Of a stretch of 21,647 nt of DNA, positions 14,090-21,563 are shown piece by piece. How positions within the stretch are numbered: position 1 is the stretch's first letter; each line of letters opens with the position of its first letter. Source of the stretch: Streptomyces fulvoviolaceus (GTDB lineage: Bacteria > Actinomycetota > Actinomycetes > Streptomycetales > Streptomycetaceae); contig NZ_JOEY01000093.1 of assembly GCF_000718165.1 (NCBI RefSeq), positions 1-21,647 on the forward strand, in the 5' to 3' direction. The notes under the pieces are model-generated. The model was not told where the DNA came from, ran no database searches, and worked only from the letters and a program-made list of their open reading frames with translations. Made by a program: the position numbers and the translations under genes.

Positions 14090-15643
14090 TCAGTGCGCGG
14101 CGAGCGCGGAGTTGCGGGCGGCGACGGCTCGGGCGGCCCTGATGGCGGTCACCGCGCCGGTCAGGGTGACGTTGGCGGCCATCGCCGTGGGGATCACGCC
14201 GTTGCCGGCGAGGTACAGGTTGTCGTGGCCCCACACCCTGCCGTCGGGGTCGCACACACTCGTGCCGTCGTCGACGGCGCCGGCCCGGACGGTGCCGGTC
14301 AGGTGCAGCGACGAGCCGGGCGGGAGCACCGCGCACTCGGTCGCGGGGTCGAACGGGCCGAACTCCTCGGCCAGCGACCGGACTTCGTCGAGGGCCCGTG
14401 CGATCAGCGCGCGGTCGGCGTCGGAGTAGCCGAACTCGACGCCGATGCGCGGCATCCCGGCCAGGTCGGTCTCGGTCGCCGAGAACACGAGCCGGTTCTC
14501 GGGACGCGACTCGACGGGGGCGTACAGCGACAGCCCGACGGAGTGCGCGAGGGGACGCTCGTCCTCGTCCACGTACGTGCGGTTCATGATCTGTCCGTGG
14601 AAGGGCTGCGCCGCGCCGTTCTGCGGCAGCCAGAGCGAGTCGGTGCAGAACTCGCCGGGGCGCTGCAGGGGCAGGTCGTCGACTGCGATGCCGAAGCGGT
14701 CCAGGTCGAGCAGCACGCGGGCGGTGATGAACGCGTGCTCGTTGAGGTGGCGGCCCAGTGCCGTGGGCCGGATGCCCGAGGCGAACAGGAGCTGCGGGGT
14801 GCGCAGGGCGTCCGCGCAGACCACCACGGTGTCCGCGAGGAGTTCGGACTCGGTGCCGTCGACGATACGGCGGAATCGGGCGCCGGTGACCCGGCCGTCG
14901 GCCGTGACGAGGAGCGAGGTCACGAGGGCGCCGGTGACCAGGGTGAAGGCCGGGTCCCCACCCGTCGCGATCGCGGGGAAGATCGTCCCCGGGGCGGTTC
15001 GGGGCATGGGGCCACTCGGTGTGGCGGTGACCGCCATGGGCATCGGCTGAGGCCGCCGGTCGTCCGGGCCGACTCCGTCGAAGTGCCGACGCAGCACGTC
15101 AAGTACCACGTCTCCGACGGCAGTCGGCCCGATCGCCGAGGGTGTGACCGCGAGCGCCTGGCGCGCGATGTCCAAGTCGGCTGCCCAGCGGTCCGGTTCG
15201 CCGAAGTCGAACACCTCGTCCCCGGCGGGCCACGGTGTGGCGGCGGTCCAGTGGACGCCCATGCCGCCCGCGTTCCACGCGAGCGCGGCCTGCGGCATCG
15301 CCTCGGCGTCCTCGCCGAAGGCGAGCGCGTGGAACATGCCGGGCGTCAGGTCGGTGAGGCTGTCCGCGGCCTCGCGCACCACCTCGGCGCCCGTGTACAT
15401 GCCCTGGATGCCGGTGGCTACCTGTTCGTTGTAGCGCGCCCAGAGGACCGGGTCGTCGAGGTCGTGCAGGTGCAGGCCGGGGGTCTCGCCGATCGCGGTG
15501 CCGCCGTCGACCATGGTGATGTCCAGCGCCGGATCGGTGGCGCGCAGCTGCCGGGCCACGACGGATCCCATGATGCCGCTGCCCACGATGAGGACGTCGG
15601 TGCGGAGGGTGGGGGTCAAGTGGGACTCCATAGGTTGGTGCAT
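14090..15643 (-). CDS. Pyranose 2-oxidase/glycoside 3-oxidase-like FAD-dependent oxidoreductase (GMC fold)
   Basis: A 517-residue flavoenzyme. LIVGSGIMGS near residues 18-27 is the Rossmann FAD motif. GGMGVHWTAATP near 126-137 matches the pyranose-oxidase flavinylation motif (GxxTHWTCATP in the fungal enzyme), so His131 may bind FAD covalently. LHLTGTVRAG places a candidate catalytic His near 447, and PTAMAANVTLT an Asn near 491. The ~44-residue spacing equals that of the His548/Asn593 pair of Trametes pyranose 2-oxidase. Family members oxidise C2 or C3 of free sugars or of C-/O-glycosides. At ~515 aa it is closer to bacterial glycoside 3-oxidases than to ~620-aa fungal enzymes. No signal peptide is seen, so it acts on imported substrate. 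The start is uncertain: ATG 15643 (8 nt after the ROK stop) or ATG 15631, neither with a good ribosome site. Confidence 0.87.
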   Translation of the reverse strand: MHQPMESHLTPTLRTDVLIVGSGIMGSVVARQLRATDPALDITMVDGGTAIGETPGLHLHDLDDPVLWARYNEQVATGIQGMYTGAEVVREAADSLTDLTPGMFHALAFGEDAEAMPQAALAWNAGGMGVHWTAATPWPAGDEVFDFGEPDRWAADLDIARQALAVTPSAIGPTAVGDVVLDVLRRHFDGVGPDDRRPQPMPMAVTATPSGPMPRTAPGTIFPAIATGGDPAFTLVTGALVTSLLVTADGRVTGARFRRIVDGTESELLADTVVVCADALRTPQLLFASGIRPTALGRHLNEHAFITARVLLDLDRFGIAVDDLPLQRPGEFCTDSLWLPQNGAAQPFHGQIMNRTYVDEDERPLAHSVGLSLYAPVESRPENRLVFSATETDLAGMPRIGVEFGYSDADRALIARALDEVRSLAEEFGPFDPATECAVLPPGSSLHLTGTVRAGAVDDGTSVCDPDGRVWGHDNLYLAGNGVIPTAMAANVTLTGAVTAIRAARAVAARNSALAAH

Positions 15644-15651
15644 GGGGGGGA

Positions 15652-16791
15652 TCACGCGTTCGGGACGAGGGGGCCGAACAGTTCGGTGTCCATGCGGTCG
15701 AGGGCCAGCTTCACGGCGCCGATGAGCGGGGCGTCCTGGCCCAGGCCGGTGGCCCGCAGTTCGATCGCGGGGGTACGGGCGTCGCGCAGCGCCTTGCGTA
15801 CCCGGGGCAGCAGCACGTCGGCAGCGTCCTCCAGGCCGCCGCCGAGCACGATGAGCGAGGGGGCGACCGTCCACGACAGGGTGGTGAGGATGGACGCGAT
15901 GTTCTCCACGAACTCGTCGACCTCGGCGAGTGCGGTCGCGTCGCCCGCGCGGGCCGCCTCGAACCGGCCGAGCGCGACGCTCCGTCGGTCGGGTTCCGGT
16001 GAGGTGAGCCAGGCCACGGGGCGGTTCTCCACCGAGCCGGCCGGCAGCGACACCGCTTCGACGATCTCGCCCGCGGCACCGTCGAGACCACGGTGCACGG
16101 CCCCTCGGATGAGAATGCCCAGGCCGGTCCGGTTCCCGAGCATGGCCCATACGACGTTGTCGTGGTCGCCGGCCACGCCCCGCCAACGCTCCGCGAGCGC
16201 ACCGAGGTTGGTGTCGTTGTCCGCGAACCAGGGCATCCGGACGCGTCGCCCGAGTTCCCCCGGCAGGTCCACGCCCTCCCATCGCGTCGTGTGCACCAGA
16301 CGCCGTACGACTCCCTCGTCGTCGATCGCGCCACCGGCCGCGACCGCGCCGGCCCGGAGCCGTTCCGGCGACCCGCCCGCGTCGTCGAGTGCCTCGCGTA
16401 CGAGCGTCGCCGCGTCGTCGAGGCTGGTCTGCGGATCCTGGTAGGCGCGCAGCGGCCGGTGTGACCGGCCGAGGATGCGGCCGCGTACGTCGGCGACGAC
16501 CGCGGACACGTCCAGGGTGGTGATGCGCACGGCGGCCAACAGGGCGTGTTCGGCCCGCAGTTCGTAGCGGCGGGCGGGCCGTCCCGCGGAGCCGGCGAGG
16601 GGCACGCGGTCCAACTCCGCCACCCAGCCCGCCTCGACGAGCGAGTCCAGGACGATCTCGATCGTACGGCGGGACAGGCCCGTCTGCTCGGCGAGCGCGG
16701 TCAGCTTCCTCGGCCCGGCCGACACCGCCAACGCCCGCAGGATCACTGCCGTGTTGACCCGTCGTACCGCGCTCTGGTTCATCCCCGACAT
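15652..16791 (-). CDS. ROK-family transcriptional regulator
   Basis: A 379-residue protein with an N-terminal winged HTH (about residues 29-60, LTALAEQTGLSRRTIEIVLDSLVEAGWV) and a C-terminal ROK sugar-kinase-like domain. NagC/XylR-type members repress sugar operons until a sugar ligand binds. The catalytic-position Asp is present (PWFADNDTNLGALAE, about 187-201). The usual Cys-rich zinc motif (CxCGxxGCxE) is missing after the GAAGEI element, so it is unlikely to be a kinase and its DNA control may differ from classical ROK proteins. Start ATG 16791 is chosen because GGAGG lies 7 nt upstream and it forms a TGATG overlap with the esterase stop; ATG 16797 is too close to that site. As fifth gene of the operon it probably autoregulates it. 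Confidence 0.9.
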   Translation of the reverse strand: MSGMNQSAVRRVNTAVILRALAVSAGPRKLTALAEQTGLSRRTIEIVLDSLVEAGWVAELDRVPLAGSAGRPARRYELRAEHALLAAVRITTLDVSAVVADVRGRILGRSHRPLRAYQDPQTSLDDAATLVREALDDAGGSPERLRAGAVAAGGAIDDEGVVRRLVHTTRWEGVDLPGELGRRVRMPWFADNDTNLGALAERWRGVAGDHDNVVWAMLGNRTGLGILIRGAVHRGLDGAAGEIVEAVSLPAGSVENRPVAWLTSPEPDRRSVALGRFEAARAGDATALAEVDEFVENIASILTTLSWTVAPSLIVLGGGLEDAADVLLPRVRKALRDARTPAIELRATGLGQDAPLIGAVKLALDRMDTELFGPLVPNA

Positions 16792-18119
16792 CAGCATGCC
16801 TCCGCCCCCGCCCGCACGACGGGATCGAACACGCCCTTGGTGTCGGCGGCGAGCGCCGCGCCGGGTCGGCCGTATTCGCGGGCCGGATCGCCGAGCGTCC
16901 CGGTCGCCCGTGCCCAGCCCGGCTCCTGGCCGCGGACGAAGCCGACCAGATCGGCGTGCATCAGCGTGGCCAGGTCCGCGGGCGGCCTCGGACCGAGCGT
17001 CTGAGCCACGCCCGGTGCGTCGAGCACGTCGAAGAAGAACGGGATGTCGATGCAGTGCGTGGCGCCGCCGAGCACGGGCGAGGGCCATTCGAAGGAGTAC
17101 AGCCAGGTGCCGGCGGACCCGGCGCGCCGGGCGGACGCGGCGCGCGGACAGGCGGAACGGAACAGGGTGTCCGTCACCCGGGTGCCGGCCGCGCGCTTCT
17201 CCGGTGTGCCGGCGCCGTCGAACTCGTCGCCGGTCGCGCCGAGCAGCAGGGGTACGTCGTGCCCGTGGCCGGCGAGTCCCTCGGCCACGGGCACCGGCAG
17301 GACGTCGTCGCCGACGAACGGGGCGAGCACGAGCACGTCGTCACCCCGCAGGTCGAGGACGCCCTGTTGGAGCTGCTCCGGCGTGCGGCTGCCGAATCCG
17401 GCCCGCGTCGGCGGCACGCCGAGCCTGTGCCCGAGCCGTTCCAGGAAGTCGTGTCGCGCGCCCCCTTCGAAGAAGCCGCCGGACAGGCTCACCGCGCGGT
17501 GGAAGCGGCCTCGGGCGGCGGGCGACGACAGGAGCGCGAGCACCGCCGCTCCCCCGGCCGACTGGCCGGCGACGGTCACCCGGTCCGGATCGCCGCCGAA
17601 CGCGGCGATGTTCTCCTGGACCCAGTCGAGGGCGCACAGCAGGTCGCGCAGTCCGAGGTTCGTGGGTGCGTCGTCGAGTACGGCGAACCCGTCGACGCCC
17701 AGCCGGTGGCCGACCGTGACCGTGACGACGCCGTCGCGGGCGAAGGCGCGGCCGTCGTACCAGGGGCTGGCCGGGCTGCCCGCCAGGAAGCCGCCACCGT
17801 GGATCCACACCAGGACCGGCAGGAGCGTACGGTCCGCACCCGCGGCCGGGGCGACGATGCCGAGGTTCAGCACGTCGTCACCCGGCACCGACGGCTCCGG
17901 AATCGTGGTCGTGGCGAACAGCGGTACGCACTGCGAGGTGGCGCCGTGCCGGGACGCGTCGAACGGCTCCGTGAACCGGCCGCGTGGCACGGGCACGGCG
18001 AACCGCCTTGCTCCGGTGGGGACTTCGGCGTACGGGATGCCGAGGAAGCGCCGGACGTGGCCGGTGCGCCGGCCGACGAACGTGCCCGCGGGCGCGTCGG
18101 TCGAGTCCATCGCGCTCAC
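16791..18119 (-). CDS. Type-B carboxylesterase (alpha/beta hydrolase)
   Basis: A 442-residue cytoplasmic serine esterase with no signal peptide. The catalytic triad is visible: Ser187 in GQSAGG (185-190), Glu299 in GATGDEFDG and His355 in GGATHCIDIPFFF. The oxyanion hole motif is HGGGF (107-111). Family members cleave carboxylic esters of varied alcohols. They are usually ~500 aa, so this is a shorter version lacking some of the lid region. Within a sugar ABC operon it most likely removes acyl groups (acetyl, aryl or phenolic) from the imported compound; this is inference. It starts at GTG 18119, overlapping the permease stop by 4 nt (GTGA). An ATG three codons later (18110) is an alternative. 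It ends in a TGATG junction with the ROK gene. Confidence 0.9.
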   Translation of the reverse strand: MSAMDSTDAPAGTFVGRRTGHVRRFLGIPYAEVPTGARRFAVPVPRGRFTEPFDASRHGATSQCVPLFATTTIPEPSVPGDDVLNLGIVAPAAGADRTLLPVLVWIHGGGFLAGSPASPWYDGRAFARDGVVTVTVGHRLGVDGFAVLDDAPTNLGLRDLLCALDWVQENIAAFGGDPDRVTVAGQSAGGAAVLALLSSPAARGRFHRAVSLSGGFFEGGARHDFLERLGHRLGVPPTRAGFGSRTPEQLQQGVLDLRGDDVLVLAPFVGDDVLPVPVAEGLAGHGHDVPLLLGATGDEFDGAGTPEKRAAGTRVTDTLFRSACPRAASARRAGSAGTWLYSFEWPSPVLGGATHCIDIPFFFDVLDAPGVAQTLGPRPPADLATLMHADLVGFVRGQEPGWARATGTLGDPAREYGRPGAALAADTKGVFDPVVRAGAEAC

Positions 18120-18937
18120 CGCATTCCCGTCCCGGCGATGCCCTGCACGAAGTAGCGCTGCAGGAACAGGAAGAGCAGCAGTACCGGCAGCATCACGACG
18201 ATCGCGCCGGCGAGCATCAGGCCGTAGTCGGTGACGTGGGCCGCGGCCTGGCTGGTGGCGGCGAGGCCGACCGGCAGCGTGTAGGTGGACATGCTCTGGG
18301 CGACGATGAGCGGCCAGATGAAGTTGTTCCACGAGGCGAGGAACGACATGATCGTGATCGTCGCGACGGCCGGTCCGGCCAGCGGGAGGAAGATCCGGAA
18401 GAAGATCCGGAACTCACCGGCACCGTCGATGCGGGCCGCTTCGAGGAGTTCGTCGGGGATCGACAGTGCGTACTGCCGCATGATGAACACCGACATGGGC
18501 AGGGCCACGCCGGGCAGGGCGATCCCGGTGAGGGTGTCCGCGAGCCCCATGTCGACGGTGATCACGAACTGCGTGACGAACACCGCGCTGAACGGCACCA
18601 TCATGGCCGCCATGACCGCGCCGAACGCGAGCCGCTTACCGGCGAATTCGAGCTTGGCGAGCGCGTAGCCCGCCGCCGAGGCCGCCACGATGTTGCCGAC
18701 GACCACCATGAGCGCGACCACGATGCTGTTGACCATGAACCCGCCGAAGCCCTCGGTCGCGAACAGCCGGGTGAAGTTGTCGAAGGTCAGGTGTTCCGGG
18801 ATCCAGGCGCCGGGGTCGGCGCGGATCTCGTCGAGGCTGCGCAGCGAGCCACTGACCGCCAGGGCGAACGGGAGCATCGTGAGCAGCGCGCAGAGGATCA
18901 GGGCGCCGTACAGCAGGGGGCGGCGGTAGAGGGTCAT
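18116..18937 (-). CDS. Carbohydrate ABC transporter permease, MalG type
   Basis: A 273-residue inner-membrane subunit with six predicted helices. The cytoplasmic EAA loop that docks on the ATPase reads EAARIDGAGEFRIFFRIFLP (about residues 180-199), matching the CUT1 family. The C-terminal helix ends QRYFVQGIAGTGMR, the typical MalG-type tail (QRxFVxGIxxGAVK). Start ATG 18937 overlaps the stop of the upstream permease by 4 nt (ATGA). It works as a heterodimer with the preceding permease. The operon contains no ATPase gene; in Streptomyces a shared MsiK-type ATPase commonly energises such importers. Confidence 0.95.
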   Translation of the reverse strand: MTLYRRPLLYGALILCALLTMLPFALAVSGSLRSLDEIRADPGAWIPEHLTFDNFTRLFATEGFGGFMVNSIVVALMVVVGNIVAASAAGYALAKLEFAGKRLAFGAVMAAMMVPFSAVFVTQFVITVDMGLADTLTGIALPGVALPMSVFIMRQYALSIPDELLEAARIDGAGEFRIFFRIFLPLAGPAVATITIMSFLASWNNFIWPLIVAQSMSTYTLPVGLAATSQAAAHVTDYGLMLAGAIVVMLPVLLLFLFLQRYFVQGIAGTGMR

Positions 18938-19884
18938 GTGCGGGACCTCAGCAGCCGGAACTGGACGACGCTCACCACGGCCACCAGCACGAGCATCACG
19001 AAGGACGCCGCCGAGGACGTACCGAACTCGCCGGATCCGAACTGGCGGTAGGTGTACAGCGCGACCGACTCGGTGGAGCCGAGCGGGCCGCCGCCCGTGA
19101 GCAGGTACGGCTCGTCGAAGACCTGGAGGTAGAAGACGGTCAGGAGGACGGAGACCATGAGGGTGGTGGGGAGCAGCAACGGCAGGGTGATGTGCCGGAG
19201 TTGACGCCATCGCCCGGCCCCGTCGAGGGAGGCCGCCTCGTACACGTCCTGCGGGATCGCCTGGAGACCGGCGAGGAACAGGACCATCGCGGTGCCGAAG
19301 TTGCGCCAGACGCCGAGCAGGATGACCACGGGCATGGCGAGGTTCGGGTCGTCCAGCCAGTTCGGTCCACCGAGGCCGACGGCGCCGAGCACTTTGTTGA
19401 CGGTGCCGTCGGCGTTGAAGGCGTACTGCCAGATCAGGGCGACGGCGACGACGTTGGTGACGACCGGCGCGAAGAAGACGGTACGGAACACCCCGCGCAG
19501 CCGCCGGATGCCGGAGTTCAGCGTGAGGGCCAGGGCGAAGCCGATTCCCATGGTCAGCGGCACGCCGACGGCCACGAAGAGGGCGGTGTTCAGGATGTCC
19601 CGCACGAAGGTCTCGTCCTGGAACAGCCGGGCGTAGTTCTCGAGGCCGGTGAAGTTGACCGCGAACGGGGTCCGCAGGTCCGCGCCCCGCAGGTCGGTGA
19701 GGCTGAACCCGAGCGCGGCCACGGTGGGGATCGCCGTGTAGAGCAGGAACACCACGGCGAACGGCGCGAGGAACAGCCAGGCGACGGCCGTACGACGGAG
19801 GGCGGGCCTGGAGCGACGCGCCTCGCGCGGCTGCACCGAGGGCGGCCGCGTCCGGCGCGTGCCGGGGATGAGGGTGACGGTCAT
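18934..19884 (-). CDS. Carbohydrate ABC transporter permease, MalF type
   Basis: A 316-residue inner-membrane subunit with a basic N-terminal extension of about 32 residues, then six helices beginning AVAWLFLAPFAVVFLLYTAI. The EAA loop reads EAASLDGAGRWRQLRHITLP, as in CUT1 sugar importers. QVFDEPYLLTGGGPLGSTES near residue 255 is the conserved sugar-permease segment preceding helix 6. The ATG at 19884 lies 7 nt after the stop of the binding-protein gene. With the next permease it forms the transmembrane channel for the imported glycoside. Confidence 0.95.
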   Translation of the reverse strand: MTVTLIPGTRRTRPPSVQPREARRSRPALRRTAVAWLFLAPFAVVFLLYTAIPTVAALGFSLTDLRGADLRTPFAVNFTGLENYARLFQDETFVRDILNTALFVAVGVPLTMGIGFALALTLNSGIRRLRGVFRTVFFAPVVTNVVAVALIWQYAFNADGTVNKVLGAVGLGGPNWLDDPNLAMPVVILLGVWRNFGTAMVLFLAGLQAIPQDVYEAASLDGAGRWRQLRHITLPLLLPTTLMVSVLLTVFYLQVFDEPYLLTGGGPLGSTESVALYTYRQFGSGEFGTSSAASFVMLVLVAVVSVVQFRLLRSRT

Positions 19885-19891
19885 CGGCGGG

Positions 19892-21190
19892 TCACTCCGC
19901 CCCCGTACCGACGCTCTCGGCGTACGCCTGGATGTTCGCGGCCGCCTTCGCCGCGGTCTGCTTGCCCTTGGCCACGGCTTCCGTCTCCTTGCCCAGCCGG
20001 GTCGCGACCTGCTGCCAGGTGCTCACCTGCGGGAAGGCCCGGGTGTTCTTGAGCTGGGTGAAGAAGGCGCCGAGGAGCGGCTGCCCCTTGATGGCCGAGT
20101 CGTCCCAGGCGGAGATGACGGCGGGCAGCGAGCCGTACGCCTTGTACTGCGCGACCTGAGTGCTGGGCCCCGCGAGGTGACGGACGAGCTTCCACGAGGC
20201 GTCCGCGTTGTCGCTGTTCGCGAGGACGCCCCAGGTGCCGCCGGCGGAGAAGGAGACGCTGCCCGAGGCCCCGGCCGGCAGGGGTGCGGTGGCGACGTGG
20301 GAGGCCGTCCAGCCGTCCTTCTTCGCGGCGGTGTCGAGCTGGCCGACGACCCACGGGCCGGTGATCATCGAGGCGGTCCTGCCGGAGACGAAGTACGGCT
20401 GCGCGTCGAGGAAGGTGGGCCCGCTGGTGTCGGCGGTTCCCTCGGTGAAGAACGACGCGTTGTACTTGAGCGCGTCGACCATCTCCGGGGTGTTCAGGGT
20501 CCATTTCCCGGCGGAGGAGACCAGCGAGCCGCCCGCCTGCCAGGCGTACATCGCGATGTCCTGGCCGTTGAAGATGTCCCAGCCGATGTCGGCCCCGAGG
20601 CCACGGGTGGCTCCGGCGCTCTGGAGCGCCTTGAGGAACGGCGTCATCTGGTCCCAGGTGGTCGGCGCCTCGACGCCGGCCTTCCTGGCGAGGTCGGAGC
20701 GGTAGACGAGCGCGTAGGTGTAGGCGTACCAGGGCACCGTGTAGGCCACGTCCCCGACCACACCGGCGTCCCAGAGGCTCTCGAAGAAGCTGTCCGGATC
20801 CACCAGACCGTCCGGAACCGGCTGCAGGGTCGACGAGTCCAGGAACTGTGCCTGCGACTCGGGGAAGAACTGGGCGACATCGGGTCCCTTGCCCGCCGCG
20901 ATCGCCGCCTGGAGCTTGGTGTAGTACTCCGCGTTCGGGATCAGCGTGGTCTTCACGACGAGGTCGGGGTTCGCGGCCTTGAAGGGCTTGACGACCTTGT
21001 CGAGCACGTCGGCGTCGCCCTGAGCGGCCCAGACGTCGACGGTGCCGGTGGCCGGGGAGGCGTCGACCTTCTTGACGGTGCCGGCGGCGGCCGTGCCGTC
21101 GTCGCGTCCGCAGCCGGCCAGGGGAAGAGCGGCGCCGAGCGCCAGGCCGGCGGTCAGTCTGAGGGCGCCGCGTCGGGAGAGGTGGGGCAC
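19892..21190 (-). CDS. Sugar ABC transporter substrate-binding lipoprotein
   Basis: A 432-residue extracytoplasmic CUT1-type binding protein. The N-terminus has a twin-arginine-like SRRGALRL at residues 5-12, a hydrophobic segment and the lipobox LAGC at 24-27, so Cys27 would be lipidated. The Tat-like signal plus lipobox is common in Streptomyces. The mature protein follows the SBP_bac_1/8 pattern (VDVWAAQGDADVLDKVVKPF, GKGPDVAQFF, ITGPWVVGQL, GGTWGVLANS). GTG at 21190 is preferred because AGGAG lies 6 nt upstream; the longer frame from GTG 21208 would place that ribosome site inside the gene. It is the first gene of the eight-gene operon and defines ligand specificity, which cannot be read from sequence. 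Confidence 0.93.
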   Translation of the reverse strand: MPHLSRRGALRLTAGLALGAALPLAGCGRDDGTAAAGTVKKVDASPATGTVDVWAAQGDADVLDKVVKPFKAANPDLVVKTTLIPNAEYYTKLQAAIAAGKGPDVAQFFPESQAQFLDSSTLQPVPDGLVDPDSFFESLWDAGVVGDVAYTVPWYAYTYALVYRSDLARKAGVEAPTTWDQMTPFLKALQSAGATRGLGADIGWDIFNGQDIAMYAWQAGGSLVSSAGKWTLNTPEMVDALKYNASFFTEGTADTSGPTFLDAQPYFVSGRTASMITGPWVVGQLDTAAKKDGWTASHVATAPLPAGASGSVSFSAGGTWGVLANSDNADASWKLVRHLAGPSTQVAQYKAYGSLPAVISAWDDSAIKGQPLLGAFFTQLKNTRAFPQVSTWQQVATRLGKETEAVAKGKQTAAKAAANIQAYAESVGTGAE

Positions 21191-21261
21191 GGGGGACTCC
21201 TGTGACACGAGGTGCTGAGGACAGTGGCGTGATGTCCGGTGACGCTATGAACCGCGTGTTT

Positions 21262-21275
21262 CGGCCACGTGGCCG
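21262..21275. promoter_or_regulatory. 14-bp perfect palindrome upstream of the ABC operon
   Basis: CGGCCACGTGGCCG is a perfect self-complementary 14-mer centred on CACGTG, 72 bases upstream of the binding-protein start codon. It lies within the likely promoter region of the minus-strand operon and may be a regulator site. In such GC-rich DNA a chance palindrome of this length is unlikely but not excluded. Confidence 0.4.
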
Positions 21276-21290
21276 TCCCCGCCCTCAATA

Positions 21291-21312
21291 ATTTCGGAAC
21301 TTGTAGCGAAAT
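21291..21312. promoter_or_regulatory. AT-rich inverted repeat, candidate ROK operator
   Basis: ATTTCG (21291-21296) and CGAAAT (21307-21312) form a perfect 6-bp inverted repeat with a 10-bp spacer, in an AT-rich island in otherwise very GC-rich DNA. The spacing and the T-run/A-run outer halves resemble NagC-type ROK operators (TTATTT...AAATAA). It lies about 100 bases upstream of the operon's first start codon, which fits autoregulation by the operon's own ROK protein. The link is inferred. Confidence 0.45.
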
Positions 21313-21563
21313 CGGTCCGTCACTGCCTCGTACTCGCCCTCTGACCAGGCACATCACCCTTGCGCTCCCTGCTGCATCGCCCTCCTCGTACCGTCGACGA
21401 GGCCGTTGGACGCTTCTCCGGGAAAGAGCCTTCTCGGCCGAACGACCGACGTCGTCCGGCACAGGTGCCGCCGGAATCGGGCTCGCCGCCACGATGGCCC
21501 TGCCGCTCTCATCGGCGCACGCCATCGCCACGTCAGGCACGTAACCCAAGGAAAGGCCATGCC

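Larger units (their letters stand above)
21191..21563. other. Divergent intergenic region between the ABC operon and a DUF2255 gene
   Basis: About 370 bases with no convincing gene. It holds a perfect 14-bp palindrome CGGCCACGTGGCCG (21262-21275), an AT-rich inverted repeat (21291-21312) and, toward the right, GC-rich sequence without clear promoters. An open frame 21269-21544 has Ser/Arg/Ala-rich composition and no ribosome site, so I do not call it a gene. The plus-strand gene to the right has its own AAGGAAAGG ribosome site at 21548-21556. Confidence 0.6.

Noticed and set aside
15644..16282. N-terminal extension of the flavoenzyme to 16282
   Set aside because: The extension is antisense-frame shadow within the ROK gene. 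The FAD motif begins about 15-20 residues after the ATGs at 15643/15631.
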